DNA from: Nocardia sp. NBC_01327
GTDB lineage: Bacteria > Actinomycetota > Actinomycetes > Mycobacteriales > Mycobacteriaceae
Reading direction: 5' to 3'
Assembly: GCF_035958815.1 (NCBI RefSeq)
Contig: NZ_CP108383.1
Coordinates: forward strand, 3,038,001-3,102,000
Length of the DNA stretch: 64,000 nucleotides
This document shows positions 29,132 to 37,469 of this stretch, piece by piece; the stretch's first letter is position 1, and every line of letters starts with the position of its first letter. Below the pieces are notes generated by a model. The model saw only the letters and a list, made by a program, of their open reading frames with translations. It was not told the DNA's origin and ran no database searches. A program made the translations under genes and the position numbers.

Positions 29132-30505
29132 CTATGAAATGGCCTGGGAACCTAGGTAGTTCAGGAGGATCTGGGCGTCGTCGCCGTAGTCGACGTGGGC
29201 GTTCGAGGCGTAGAACTTGGCCATGGTTATGCCTTGACGGCTCAGTTGCACCAGGTCGTTGATGCACTGGGGCCCACCGATATTGAGCAGGGCGCGCACG
29301 GCCACCCGCAGGTCGCCGCGCACCGCGGTGGCGAACGGGCCGACAACGGCGCCGGCCAGATCCAGTCCCGCCGGGGTGAGGGTCGCGACGTCGGCGGCGG
29401 CGCCGAGCGAATCGCCCCGGGTGAGGGATTCGACTGCGCGCCAGAGGGTTTCCTGCATCTGCCCGACGTCTCCGGCGATGCGCAGGATATCGATTCGGGT
29501 CAGGACATCGGCGATGACGCTCTCGGCCGCGGTCCAGCCCGAGGGGTCCACGGTGCCTGCCGCGCGGATGACCGAGGCGATGAGGGGCAGATCCACGCCC
29601 GCGGCCGCCTGGACCATCGGGGCCAGATCCGCATTGAGATCGCTCGCGATCTGGTGCGCACCCCGAATATCACCGGATTGGATCGCCGCAGGCAGACCGG
29701 TGAGACCGTCGAGAATGGTCGGCAGCTTCGCCGCGGTCGCCGTCCAGCCTGCGCCCACCTTCACGGCCTGCGCGATGAGCGTGCCGGGGTCGGTGCTGGC
29801 GGGGATCAGCGAGGCGATCGGTGCGGGATCGCCGCTGAGCACCCGGCCGAGCGCGGCGAGGAACGGTGAGGCGGTGGCATTGAGCGAGCAGTACAGATCA
29901 CCGTCGGCGCACAGGGTGCGCACCCGGTCGGTCAGCGCGCCGAAATCCTGGCTCCGGTTTCCGGCGATACCGTGACCGGGTTGCGGATCACCCAGTGACA
30001 GTGTGGTATTCGGGTTGCGGTGCGGATCGGCCAGTAGCCCGACGCCGACCACCCGATCGGCGCCGACCGGGCCTTCGCCATTCCCGATCGCGGTGGCGAC
30101 GTCGCCGATGCCGTCCGCGCCCTGGCTGTATCCGGCGAGGATGACCCGCGTCGAGGCGCACAGGCCGCCGATCATGGTGTGCAATCGGTTCTCGAGGGTG
30201 CTCAGCGATTGCGCGTAGCTCAGTCCCTGATCGAAAGCGCTTGCGGCATAAGGGGCATAGAGCACGGTGATATCGCTGCCGAATTGCCGCTGCAGACCGT
30301 CACCGATCGGCCTGAGCATGCCGACCGGCACGGTGGGATCCGCGTCGGAACGCGTCTCCCAGGTTCCCGGCGCGAAAATCGCGGTATACGGGGTGCAGTG
30401 CTGCGCGCCGCGCGTCTGCGCGTGCGCATCGCCGACCACCACGGTCCCGACCATGACGGCCACGGCGACCAGGGTCGCCGCGCACGAGGTCGCCAGCCTG
30501 CTCAT
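29132..30505 (-). CDS. Large secreted cutinase-family serine esterase with helical insertion
   Basis: A 457-residue exported alpha/beta hydrolase. The signal peptide is residues 1-29 (ending VVGDAHA). The nucleophile Ser is in LAGYSQGADG (about residue 107), the Asp in the disulfide loop CADGDLYC (about residues 185-192) and the His in NAHVDYG near the C-terminus. In ordinary cutinases (200-250 residues) the Asp and His are about 15 residues apart; here roughly 205 helical Ala/Asp-rich residues are inserted. It should hydrolyse lipids, cutin-like esters or mycolate esters outside the cell. ATG 30505 has GAGGA upstream; it is divergent from a MarR gene. Confidence 0.82.
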   Translation of the reverse strand: MSRLATSCAATLVAVAVMVGTVVVGDAHAQTRGAQHCTPYTAIFAPGTWETRSDADPTVPVGMLRPIGDGLQRQFGSDITVLYAPYAASAFDQGLSYAQSLSTLENRLHTMIGGLCASTRVILAGYSQGADGIGDVATAIGNGEGPVGADRVVGVGLLADPHRNPNTTLSLGDPQPGHGIAGNRSQDFGALTDRVRTLCADGDLYCSLNATASPFLAALGRVLSGDPAPIASLIPASTDPGTLIAQAVKVGAGWTATAAKLPTILDGLTGLPAAIQSGDIRGAHQIASDLNADLAPMVQAAAGVDLPLIASVIRAAGTVDPSGWTAAESVIADVLTRIDILRIAGDVGQMQETLWRAVESLTRGDSLGAAADVATLTPAGLDLAGAVVGPFATAVRGDLRVAVRALLNIGGPQCINDLVQLSRQGITMAKFYASNAHVDYGDDAQILLNYLGSQAIS

Positions 30506-30643
30506 CGTTGAATTCCTCTGTTGCCGATGGGGATTCGGGCCCGTGCGCCGGGTGTTCGTTCCCGCCGCGCAGTCATGGCCAATTGTCGCCACTCGCTGTC
30601 GAATCCGCAGGCTTTTCAGACACATACTTATTTCAGAATGTGC

Positions 30644-30656
30644 TAAGTGAAACTTA
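30644..30656. promoter_or_regulatory. Candidate MarR operator
   Basis: TAAGTGAAACTTA is a perfect 5-3-5 inverted repeat, 18 nt before the MarR ATG, with an additional ACTTA half-site at 30626-30630. It covers the likely promoter between the cutinase and MarR genes. Confidence 0.5.
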
Positions 30657-30673
30657 TAAGGTAGGCTGATCAT

Positions 30674-31114
30674 ATGGATGATGGCCTGGACCCCGCCGAG
30701 GTCGCCGCCGCGCTGCTGGCCGGCGTCGGTCTGCTGGTTCGCCGGATTCGCCAGGTGCCGACACCGGGTGAGCTCACGATGCCCGAGCGCGCCGCGCTAT
30801 CGCATCTGGATCGCTCCGGCCCCGCCACCTCCGCGGCGCTCGCCAGGGCGATGCAGATCACCGCCCAGTCCATGGGGGCGACGACCGGCGCCCTGCGCGC
30901 ACGGGGTCTGGTCGAACGCCGGCCCGACCCGGACGACGGCCGGCGGGTTGTGCTCACCGTCACCGACACCGGCCGGCAGGCGCTGCAGAACAAGCGCGAC
31001 GCACGGACCGAACTCCTTGCCCAGGCCATGACCAGCGGCACATTCACTCCGACGGAGCTGGAGCAACTCGCCTCGGCCGCAGCGCTTCTCGAGCGACTGG
31101 CCCAGAACATCTGA
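30674..31114 (+). CDS. MarR-family regulator of the exporter fusion operon
   Basis: A 146-residue winged-helix regulator with the recognition helix in ATSAALARAMQITAQSMGATT and the wing RRPDPDDGRRVVLT. ATG start; a TATAAG element 13 nt upstream predicts a very short leader. It is followed after 8 nt by the MFS-isochorismatase fusion, so it is almost certainly its operon regulator, as is usual for MarR-transporter pairs. Ligand unknown. Confidence 0.88.
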   Translation: MDDGLDPAEVAAALLAGVGLLVRRIRQVPTPGELTMPERAALSHLDRSGPATSAALARAMQITAQSMGATTGALRARGLVERRPDPDDGRRVVLTVTDTGRQALQNKRDARTELLAQAMTSGTFTPTELEQLASAAALLERLAQNI

Positions 31115-31122
31115 ACGGAACC

Positions 31123-33420
31123 ATGAGCACCAACCTGATGACGGAGACGTCCGCCCCGCCCCGCGCGAGCGGTGATCGGTACAAGTGGACGGCACTGACG
31201 AACACCACCGCCGCGGTCTTCATGTCCGCGCTGGACGGCTCGATCGTGCTGATCGCCCTGCCCGCGATCTTCCGGGGCATCCACCTGGACCCGCTGGCTC
31301 CGGGCAATATCGCCTACCTGCTGTGGATGATCATGGGATACCGGCTGGTCCAAGCCGTTCTGGTGGTCACGGTCGGCCGGCTGGGCGATATGTACGGCCG
31401 GGTCCGCCTCTACAACTCCGGATTCGCGGTCTTCACCTTCGCCTCGATCCTGCTGTCCTTCGATCCGCTGGATGGCGGCCACGCGGCGATGTGGCTGATC
31501 GGGTGGCGGGTGCTGCAGGCCGTCGGCGGATCGATGCTGACCGCGAACTCGGCCGCGATCCTGACCGACGCCTTCCCCGAGGAGCAGCGCGGTTTCGCCC
31601 TCGGCGTCAATCAGGTGGCCGCCCTGGCGGGGATGTTCATCGGCCTGGTCGCCGGCGGTCTGCTGGCGGCCTGGGACTGGCGGGCGGTGTTCTGGGTGAA
31701 TGTGCCTGTCGGACTGTTCTTTACGGTGTGGGCCTACCGGACGCTGCGCGAGACCGGCAAGCGTGACGGCGGCCGGATCGACTGGTGGGGCAATATCACC
31801 TTCGCGGTGGGTCTGAGCTCGATTCTGATCGCGGTCACCTTCGGCCTGCAGCCCTACGGCGGGCACACCATGGGCTGGACCAATCCGCTGGTCGACACGT
31901 TGATCGTCGGCGGACTCGCCCTGTTGGCGGCCTTCGTCGTCATCGAGAACCGGGTCAGCGCACCGATGATCCAGATGAGCCTGTTTCGCCTGCGCGCCTT
32001 CACCTTCGGCAATCTGGCGGGTCTGGCCATTTCGATCGGGCGCGGCGGGATGCAGTTCGTGCTGATCATCTGGCTGCAGGGCATCTGGCTTCCCCTGCAC
32101 GGCTACGACTTCGAGAGCACACCGCTGTGGGCGGGCATCTTTATGCTGCCGCTGACCGCCGGATTCCTTGCCGCAGGACCGGTTTCGGGGTACCTGTCCG
32201 ACCGTCTCGGCTCGCGGGGGCTGGCCACCGGCGGTGCGCTGCTGTTCGGCGCCAGCTTCCTGGGGTTGATGGTGCTGCCGATCGACTTCAGCTACTGGAC
32301 TTTCGCACTGCTGATCGCGCTCAACGGAATTGCCAGCGGCATGTTCGCCTCCCCGAACTCCTCGTCGATCATGGGCAGTGTGCCGCCGCGGGCCCGCGGT
32401 GTGGCCTCCGGTATGCGGGCCACCTTCCAGAACTCCGGCACCGCCGTCTCCATCGGAGTGTTCTTCTCCCTCATGATCGCCGGGCTGGCCAGCAGCCTTC
32501 CGCACACCCTCACCAGCGGTCTGCAACAGCAGGGCGTGCCGGCCGACGTCGCCACCCAGGTCGGCAACCTGCCCCCGGTGTCGTCCCTGTTCGCCGCGCA
32601 ACTCGGCGTCAACCCGATCCAGAACCTGCTCCAACCCAGTGGCGCGCTGACCCACCTGACCGCAGCCCAGCAGCAGACCCTGACCGGGCGTGAGTTCTTC
32701 CCGACCCTGATCTCCGGGCCGTTCCACTCGGGTCTGGTCATTGTGTTCGGCTTCGGCGCCGTCCTCGCCGTCCTCGCGGCGATCGCCTCCCTGCTGCGCG
32801 GAACCGCTTCCGCTCCAGCCGCTTCCGCTCCGACCTCTCCAGGAGAAGTACATATGACGCTGACAACGATCGACCCCACCTCCGCGCTGATCGTGATCGA
32901 CCTGCAGCAGGGCATCGTCTCCGCCCAGAGCGACCCCGCGGTCGCCGATGTCGTCAAGCAGGCGGCACACCTGACCGCCGAGTTCCGCCGGCACAAGCTG
33001 CCCGTGGTGCTGGTCAATGTCACCGGGCGCGCACCGGGACGCACCGAGGCCGGACGGCCCGGGGGACTGGGCGCGCTGCCGGCCGGCTGGGCCGACCTCA
33101 TCGACGAACTCGATGTGCAGCCGACCGACCACCTGATCACCAAGCGGCGGCGCAGCGCGTTCCACGACACCGGGCTCGACACCCTGCTGCGGGATCTGGG
33201 CGTCACCCAGATCGTGCTCGCGGGCATTTCGACCAGCGCCGGTGTCGAGTCGACCGCGCGCTCGGGCGCCGACTACGGGTACCACGTCGTTCTGGCCACC
33301 GACGCCATGCTCGATCCGGATGCCGATTCGCACCGGCACAGCATCGAGCGCGTCTTCCCTAAACTCGGCGAAACCGCCACCGCCGCAGAGGTTATCGACA
33401 TGGTCGGGGCGACCCGATGA
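31123..33420 (+). CDS. Fused DHA2 MFS exporter and isochorismatase-fold hydrolase
   Basis: A 765-residue protein. Residues 1 to about 560 are a 14-helix DHA2 exporter (LDGSIVLIALPAIF, GRLGDMYGR, and the duplicated second half). After a short Ala/Ser/Pro linker, residues 578-765 are an isochorismatase-fold domain with the Asp of VIDLQQG and the Lys of TKRRRSAFHD. The usual nucleophilic Cys is Gly (GISTSAGVESTA), as in PhzD-type isochorismatases. An internal AGGAGA 7 nt before the ATG at 32854 suggests the second domain can also be made alone. Fusion of these two is unusual. Confidence 0.85.
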   Translation: MSTNLMTETSAPPRASGDRYKWTALTNTTAAVFMSALDGSIVLIALPAIFRGIHLDPLAPGNIAYLLWMIMGYRLVQAVLVVTVGRLGDMYGRVRLYNSGFAVFTFASILLSFDPLDGGHAAMWLIGWRVLQAVGGSMLTANSAAILTDAFPEEQRGFALGVNQVAALAGMFIGLVAGGLLAAWDWRAVFWVNVPVGLFFTVWAYRTLRETGKRDGGRIDWWGNITFAVGLSSILIAVTFGLQPYGGHTMGWTNPLVDTLIVGGLALLAAFVVIENRVSAPMIQMSLFRLRAFTFGNLAGLAISIGRGGMQFVLIIWLQGIWLPLHGYDFESTPLWAGIFMLPLTAGFLAAGPVSGYLSDRLGSRGLATGGALLFGASFLGLMVLPIDFSYWTFALLIALNGIASGMFASPNSSSIMGSVPPRARGVASGMRATFQNSGTAVSIGVFFSLMIAGLASSLPHTLTSGLQQQGVPADVATQVGNLPPVSSLFAAQLGVNPIQNLLQPSGALTHLTAAQQQTLTGREFFPTLISGPFHSGLVIVFGFGAVLAVLAAIASLLRGTASAPAASAPTSPGEVHMTLTTIDPTSALIVIDLQQGIVSAQSDPAVADVVKQAAHLTAEFRRHKLPVVLVNVTGRAPGRTEAGRPGGLGALPAGWADLIDELDVQPTDHLITKRRRSAFHDTGLDTLLRDLGVTQIVLAGISTSAGVESTARSGADYGYHVVLATDAMLDPDADSHRHSIERVFPKLGETATAAEVIDMVGATR
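32841..32856 (+). promoter_or_regulatory. Internal ribosome binding site and start inside the fusion gene
   Basis: AGGAGA followed by 7 nt and ATG, in frame, exactly at the start of the isochorismatase domain. It suggests two genes merged by loss of the first stop codon. Confidence 0.6.
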
Positions 33421-33974
33421 CCCTGCTCGGCCGACTCCTGCACCACCGCAGAGCGGGCGATACGCACACGGCGTGGAACCTGCCCAATCTGCACGGCCCC
33501 GAGCTGCTGACGCTGACCAGCGAGCATTTCGCCCACGGCGCCGCGATACCGCTGCCGCAGTGCGCCAAGCACATCGGCGGAGCGGACCTGTCGCCCCACC
33601 TGGCCTGGACCCCACCGCCTCCGGGCACCGTGCAGCTGCTCCTGGTCGTCGAGGACATCGACGTCCCGATCGCCAAGCCCGCCGTGCACTGCGCCGCCTT
33701 GATCGACCCGTCCCTCGGGCACCTGGACCCCGGCGCCCTCGGCGCGCGGCGGCCAGGTGCCGGAGTCCAGCTGCTGCGCTCCACCATCGGCCGCGGATAT
33801 CACGGTCCCGCACCCATCAAAGGCCATGGGCCGCACCACTACATCTTCCAGCTGTTCGCGCTTTCCGCCGCCGTCGCCGCCGCACCCCACCGTGCCCGGC
33901 CCCGCACCCTCCTGCCCGTCATCACCGCACCCGTCCTCGACCGTGCGCGGTTGACCGGCGTCTTCGAACGCTGA
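33417..33974 (+). CDS. PEBP/YbhB-YbcL (Raf kinase inhibitor-like) family protein
   Basis: A 185-residue protein of the phosphatidylethanolamine-binding fold. The ligand-pocket motifs are visible: VVEDIDVPIAKPAVH (about residues 76-90) and GYHGPAPIKGHGPHHYIFQLFAL (in part). The ATG overlaps the stop of the fusion gene (ATGA), so it is co-translated with the exporter. Bacterial members bind small organic anions or phospholipid headgroups; a scavenging role for the exporter substrate is only inferred. Confidence 0.85.
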   Translation: MTLLGRLLHHRRAGDTHTAWNLPNLHGPELLTLTSEHFAHGAAIPLPQCAKHIGGADLSPHLAWTPPPPGTVQLLLVVEDIDVPIAKPAVHCAALIDPSLGHLDPGALGARRPGAGVQLLRSTIGRGYHGPAPIKGHGPHHYIFQLFALSAAVAAAPHRARPRTLLPVITAPVLDRARLTGVFER

Positions 33975-34014
33975 CCTGGAATCGGGTCGTACAGCCCGAT
34001 GCGATAGCCCCGGC

Positions 34015-34578
34015 CTACCGAGACAGAGCCGCCAGCAGCTTGGTCAGAAACCGGGGGAGATGCGGGTCGGTGTCGGAGGTGGAGAAGTCGTCGATGCCCC
34101 ACCAGCGCTGGTCGCTGAATTCCCTGGAATCGAGCCGGTAGGGGTGTGTTCGGTCGCCGCGGATCACGTACCAGAGGGAGACGTCTTCGTGGCAGGCGCC
34201 GATGCCCACCGTGGTGGTGATGGTCAGCAACAGCGGTTCCGGGCCGACGACCGAGAATTCGGCCTCGATGCCGATCTCCTCCGCAGCCTCGCGCCCGGCG
34301 GTCGTCAAGGGATGCTCGCCGGGGTCGACATGACCGCCGGTGGGCAGCCACAAACCCGCTTTCCGATGGTGCCCCAAGAGGATTGCGCGCGCGTCCGGGT
34401 CGATCAGCACCACGTAGCTGACCAGGTGACGGGCGGGCGTGGCGGGCTTGGCGCGGCGGAAGACATCGTCGGTCTGCCCGAGCCAGCGCAGCGTCTCGTC
34501 GAGGTGCCGGCGTTCGAGGTCGTCGAGGGGAGCGACATTCCGGACAATATCGGCGATGGCGGCCGTGGCAGCTTCCAT
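34015..34578 (-). CDS. NUDIX hydrolase
   Basis: A 187-residue hydrolase with a complete Nudix box: GHVDPGE, seven residues, then REAAEEIGI (about residues 77-99), which binds Mg and cleaves a nucleoside diphosphate linked to some moiety. An N-terminal helical segment of about 45 residues is characteristic of actinobacterial NUDIX proteins of unknown substrate. ATG start with only a moderate upstream purine tract. It is convergent with the PEBP gene and divergent from the epimerase gene. Confidence 0.88.
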   Translation of the reverse strand: MEAATAAIADIVRNVAPLDDLERRHLDETLRWLGQTDDVFRRAKPATPARHLVSYVVLIDPDARAILLGHHRKAGLWLPTGGHVDPGEHPLTTAGREAAEEIGIEAEFSVVGPEPLLLTITTTVGIGACHEDVSLWYVIRGDRTHPYRLDSREFSDQRWWGIDDFSTSDTDPHLPRFLTKLLAALSR

Positions 34579-34636
34579 GACCGGGCACCTTAATCGTGCT
34601 CACCGACAACCGATTCGCGCTAGCGCTTCGCCTAGT

Positions 34637-34704
34637 GCATCGACCAGGAACTGGTGGCGGTGGTTTGTCGCGTTATGCCGCCACCAGTTCCTGATGATCT
34701 TGTC
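34637..34704 (-). repeat. Dispersed hairpin repeat, copy 1
   Basis: A perfect 16-bp inverted repeat (34645-34660 with 34678-34693) around a 17-nt loop. On the minus strand it is preceded by CAAGATCATC and followed by TCGATG. The same arrangement recurs at 62107-62174. It lies in the region upstream of both the NUDIX and epimerase genes. Confidence 0.8.
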
Positions 34705-34767
34705 GGTGTATTCCGTGCCAGTGAGAGCCTGTGTGGCTCGGTGTGGTTGTGGTGAAAGGATGTGGGT

Positions 34768-35676
34768 GTGCGGGTGCTGGTGACTGGGGCGGGCGGTTAT
34801 GTGGGGCGGGGTGTGGTGGCTGCGCTGGGTGCGGCTGGGCATGAGCCGATCGCGATGGTGAGTGCTCGCGGGGGCGTGGTTCCCGGCGCGAGTGAGGTGC
34901 GAACAGCCGATCTGCTCGATCCGGGGGCGCTGCGGCGGGCGGTGGCCGATGTCGAGGTGGTGTGCCATTTGGCAGGCCTCGGCCGGGCTCGCGAATCGGT
35001 GCGTGATCCGCTGCCGTTCTTCCGGGTGAATACCGCGGGAACCGTCGCTCTGCTCGAGGCGATGGCCGCCGAAGGAGTGTCCCGGATCGTGTTCTCATCG
35101 ACCGGGGCGATCTACGGATCCCCGGAGCGGCAGCCGATGAGCGAGGATATGCCGGATTCCCCGCCGCACCCGTACGCGGCCAGCAAGCTCGCCGCCGAAC
35201 TCGCAATCGAAGCGCAAGCCGAGGCAGGGAACCTTGGCGCAGTGATCGTCCGCCTGCTGAACGTCGCAGGGGGAGCGGACCCGGATCCCACCCGCCTCAT
35301 CCCCCGCGTAATCGCCGCGGCAGCAGGCGAAAGCGCGCTGCACATCAATGGTGACGGCACTGCGGTACGCGACTACCTCCACGTCGACGACGCGGCCGCC
35401 GCCTTCGTATCCTGCATCGAACAGGTCCCCGCACCCGGTGTCCACACTCGCTACAACATCGGAAGCGGTTCCGGGGCAAGCATTCTCGACGTAGTCGCCG
35501 CGGTCGAACGGGCAACCGGGCGAACCGTCGCCCGCATCCACGGCCCCGCCGCCCCCGAACCTGCCGCTCTGATCAGCAATCCGGCGAAGGCCCAGGCCGA
35601 ACTCGGTTGGTCACCAAAGCATTCCGGCATCGACGAGATCGTCGCCGACACCTGGCGGGCCGCCGCGCACGGCTGA
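34768..35676 (+). CDS. NAD-dependent epimerase/dehydratase (extended SDR)
   Basis: A 302-residue sugar-nucleotide-epimerase-like enzyme. The Rossmann motif TGAGGYVG lies at residues 6-13; the catalytic Ser-Tyr-Lys is visible as SSTGAIYG and YAASK (Tyr about residue 132). The conserved LRLLNVAG-like stretch (IVRLLNVAGG) follows. Substrate is probably an NDP-sugar, as for GalE-like enzymes, but no specificity residue is decisive. GTG 34768 or 34762 could be used; AAAGGA lies upstream. It ends adjacent to the convergent TetR gene. Confidence 0.85.
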   Translation: MRVLVTGAGGYVGRGVVAALGAAGHEPIAMVSARGGVVPGASEVRTADLLDPGALRRAVADVEVVCHLAGLGRARESVRDPLPFFRVNTAGTVALLEAMAAEGVSRIVFSSTGAIYGSPERQPMSEDMPDSPPHPYAASKLAAELAIEAQAEAGNLGAVIVRLLNVAGGADPDPTRLIPRVIAAAAGESALHINGDGTAVRDYLHVDDAAAAFVSCIEQVPAPGVHTRYNIGSGSGASILDVVAAVERATGRTVARIHGPAAPEPAALISNPAKAQAELGWSPKHSGIDEIVADTWRAAAHG

Positions 35677-36270
35677 TCAAGGTCGAGTTGCCAAGCCGTC
35701 CAGGACGATTCGCAGGTTTCGAGTCCATTGGTCGTCGGCGGCCCGCAGGCCGACGGTGTGCGGGTCGGTGGCGACGCCCGCGAGGGCGAATGCGACGTCT
35801 TGCCAGGTGATGTCGGTGCGCAGGGCGCCGCTGGACTGGGCTCGTTCGACCAAGGTGCGCAGGCCTTCTCGCAGGTCGGTGATGGTGGCTTCGAGATCGC
35901 AGGCGCCGGTGCCGCCCAAAGCCTCGTTGACACCGCAGCTTTCGGCGCGCAGGCGGACGTAGGTGGCGGCGAAGTCGCGGAAACCGTTCCAGGGGTCGGG
36001 ATCTGCGAGGGCGCGATCGGCGGCGGCTACGCCCTCTTCGAGAACTTCCTCCAGGACTGCCTGCAGCAGTGCCTCGAGTGAGGGGACACGGCGGTAGAAG
36101 GTGCCCTTGCCGACACCTGCGCGCAAGGCGATCTCCTGGGCGGTCACCGCGACGCCGGTATCCGCGATGGCCGAGCGAGCCGCGACGACCAGGCGCTCCA
36201 GATTGCGGCGGGCGTCCGCGCGGGGGGCCGGACCCGATTCGCGGGTCAGCAGACGATCAACGGCGGTCAT
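35677..36270 (-). CDS. TetR-family repressor
   Basis: A 197-residue regulator. The N-terminal helix-turn-helix is VTAQEIALRAGVGKGTFYRRVPS (about residues 42-64, shown in part). The C-terminal helical domain is typical of the TetR_C type with an unknown ligand. ATG start. It is divergent from the Gfo/Idh/MocA dehydrogenase, and two operator-like inverted repeats lie between them, so it should repress that gene and itself. Confidence 0.9.
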   Translation of the reverse strand: MTAVDRLLTRESGPAPRADARRNLERLVVAARSAIADTGVAVTAQEIALRAGVGKGTFYRRVPSLEALLQAVLEEVLEEGVAAADRALADPDPWNGFRDFAATYVRLRAESCGVNEALGGTGACDLEATITDLREGLRTLVERAQSSGALRTDITWQDVAFALAGVATDPHTVGLRAADDQWTRNLRIVLDGLATRP

Positions 36271-36285
36271 GGATGCGATCCTAAC

Positions 36286-36345
36286 AAAGTGGACTCAGCG
36301 GGTCCGTTTGGCTACCGTAGTAAACGGACCGATTGAGTCCGTTTA
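36286..36345. promoter_or_regulatory. Tandem TetR operators in a nested inverted repeat
   Basis: TAAACGGAC-CGATTGA-GTCCGTTTA (36321-36345) is a perfect 9-7-9 palindrome. A second, imperfect copy ends GTCCGTTTG at 36302-36310. The 50-bp stretch 36291-36340 is also a nested inverted repeat: GGACTCA and GGTCCGTTT mirrored by AAACGGACC and TGAGTCC. Confidence 0.8.
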
Positions 36346-36361
36346 TGGATGGGAGCGGCAG

Positions 36362-37465
36362 ATGTCGGACAGAATCCGAGTCGGAATCATCGGCGCCAGC
36401 CCGAATCGGGGCTGGGCGGCACGGGCGCATATTCCGGCCTTGCGGGCATTGCCCGATTTCGAGTTGACCGCGGTCGGGACCAGCCGGCAGGAGAGCGCGG
36501 ACGCGGCGGCCCGGCTGTTCGGAGCCGCGCATGCCTTCACCGATGCCCGGCGGCTCGCCGAGCATCCGGACGTCGATCTGGTGGCGATCACGGTGAAAGT
36601 CCCCGCACACGCCGAACTGATCGACGCGGCGCTCGCGGCGGGCAAACACGTCTATTCGGAATGGCCGCTGACCAGAACGACCGAGGAGGCCGAATCGGTC
36701 ATCGCGCTCGGCGGTGACGGCCATCGAACGGTCGGCTTGCAGGCGCGCTTTTCCCCGGCCATCAGCACGGCCAAGCGGCTGATCGCCGAAGGCTATGTGG
36801 GGCAAGTGGTTTCGGCGACGGTGTATGCCGCCCGGGGGAAGGGTGCGGGCGGGCTGATCCCGGAATGGGCGGCGTACACCCTGGACCGCCGCAGTGGCGC
36901 GGGCCTACTCGAAGTCGCGGGCGGGCACACCCTGGACCCACTCGAACACCTGCTCGGCGAAATCACCGAACTCTCGGCAGACCTGGCAATCCGGAACTCG
37001 CACAACACGATTGCCGAAACAGGTGAGCGCGTCACGGTGACCAGCCCGGACCACCTGCTGCTCAATGCCACGGTGGCGACCGGTGCGGTCATCTCGGCCC
37101 ACATCCATGACGCCAAGCTCACCGACGGCCGCACCCGCATCGAAATCGCGGGCACCGAAGGCGATTTAGCGATCATCTCCACCGGCCGGCACGGCCCCGG
37201 TGGCATTCAGTTGAGCGAACTGCGCCTGCTGGGCGCACAAGGCGCGGGAGGCGTCTGGCAGGACCTCACCGAATCCGACGAGCAGCCCATCTCCGAGCTG
37301 CCCGTCGAATCCGAAAACGTGGCCCGGCTGTATCGGCAACTGGCCGAGGACATCCGCACCGGCACGCACACCGCCCCGACCTTCGAGACCGGCCTGCACC
37401 TGCACCGCCTGCTTGACAGCATCCGCCGATCGGCCGAGACCGGCACGCGGGTGCGAACCCGCTGA
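36362..37465 (+). CDS. Gfo/Idh/MocA-family oxidoreductase
   Basis: A 367-residue NAD(P)-dependent sugar or inositol dehydrogenase-like enzyme. The N-terminal Rossmann domain has GIIGASPNRG, and the family motif EKP is represented by SEWPLTRT (about residue 100), an atypical version. The C-terminal alpha/beta domain contains GAGLLEVAGGHTLDPLEHL, which supplies the catalytic His. ATG 36362 follows GGGAGCGGCAG. Probably induced when the divergent TetR releases the operators. Confidence 0.87.
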   Translation: MSDRIRVGIIGASPNRGWAARAHIPALRALPDFELTAVGTSRQESADAAARLFGAAHAFTDARRLAEHPDVDLVAITVKVPAHAELIDAALAAGKHVYSEWPLTRTTEEAESVIALGGDGHRTVGLQARFSPAISTAKRLIAEGYVGQVVSATVYAARGKGAGGLIPEWAAYTLDRRSGAGLLEVAGGHTLDPLEHLLGEITELSADLAIRNSHNTIAETGERVTVTSPDHLLLNATVATGAVISAHIHDAKLTDGRTRIEIAGTEGDLAIISTGRHGPGGIQLSELRLLGAQGAGGVWQDLTESDEQPISELPVESENVARLYRQLAEDIRTGTHTAPTFETGLHLHRLLDSIRRSAETGTRVRTR

Positions 37466-37469
37466 CCGC

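Noticed and set aside
30670..33813. A 1047-codon minus-strand open frame
   Set aside because: Antisense to MarR, the exporter fusion and PEBP; low-complexity Arg/Gln/Gly translation without any domain.
34600..34968. Minus-strand 122-codon frame over the hairpin and the epimerase start
   Set aside because: Mostly antisense to the epimerase gene; the only conserved part is the hairpin itself, reported as a repeat.
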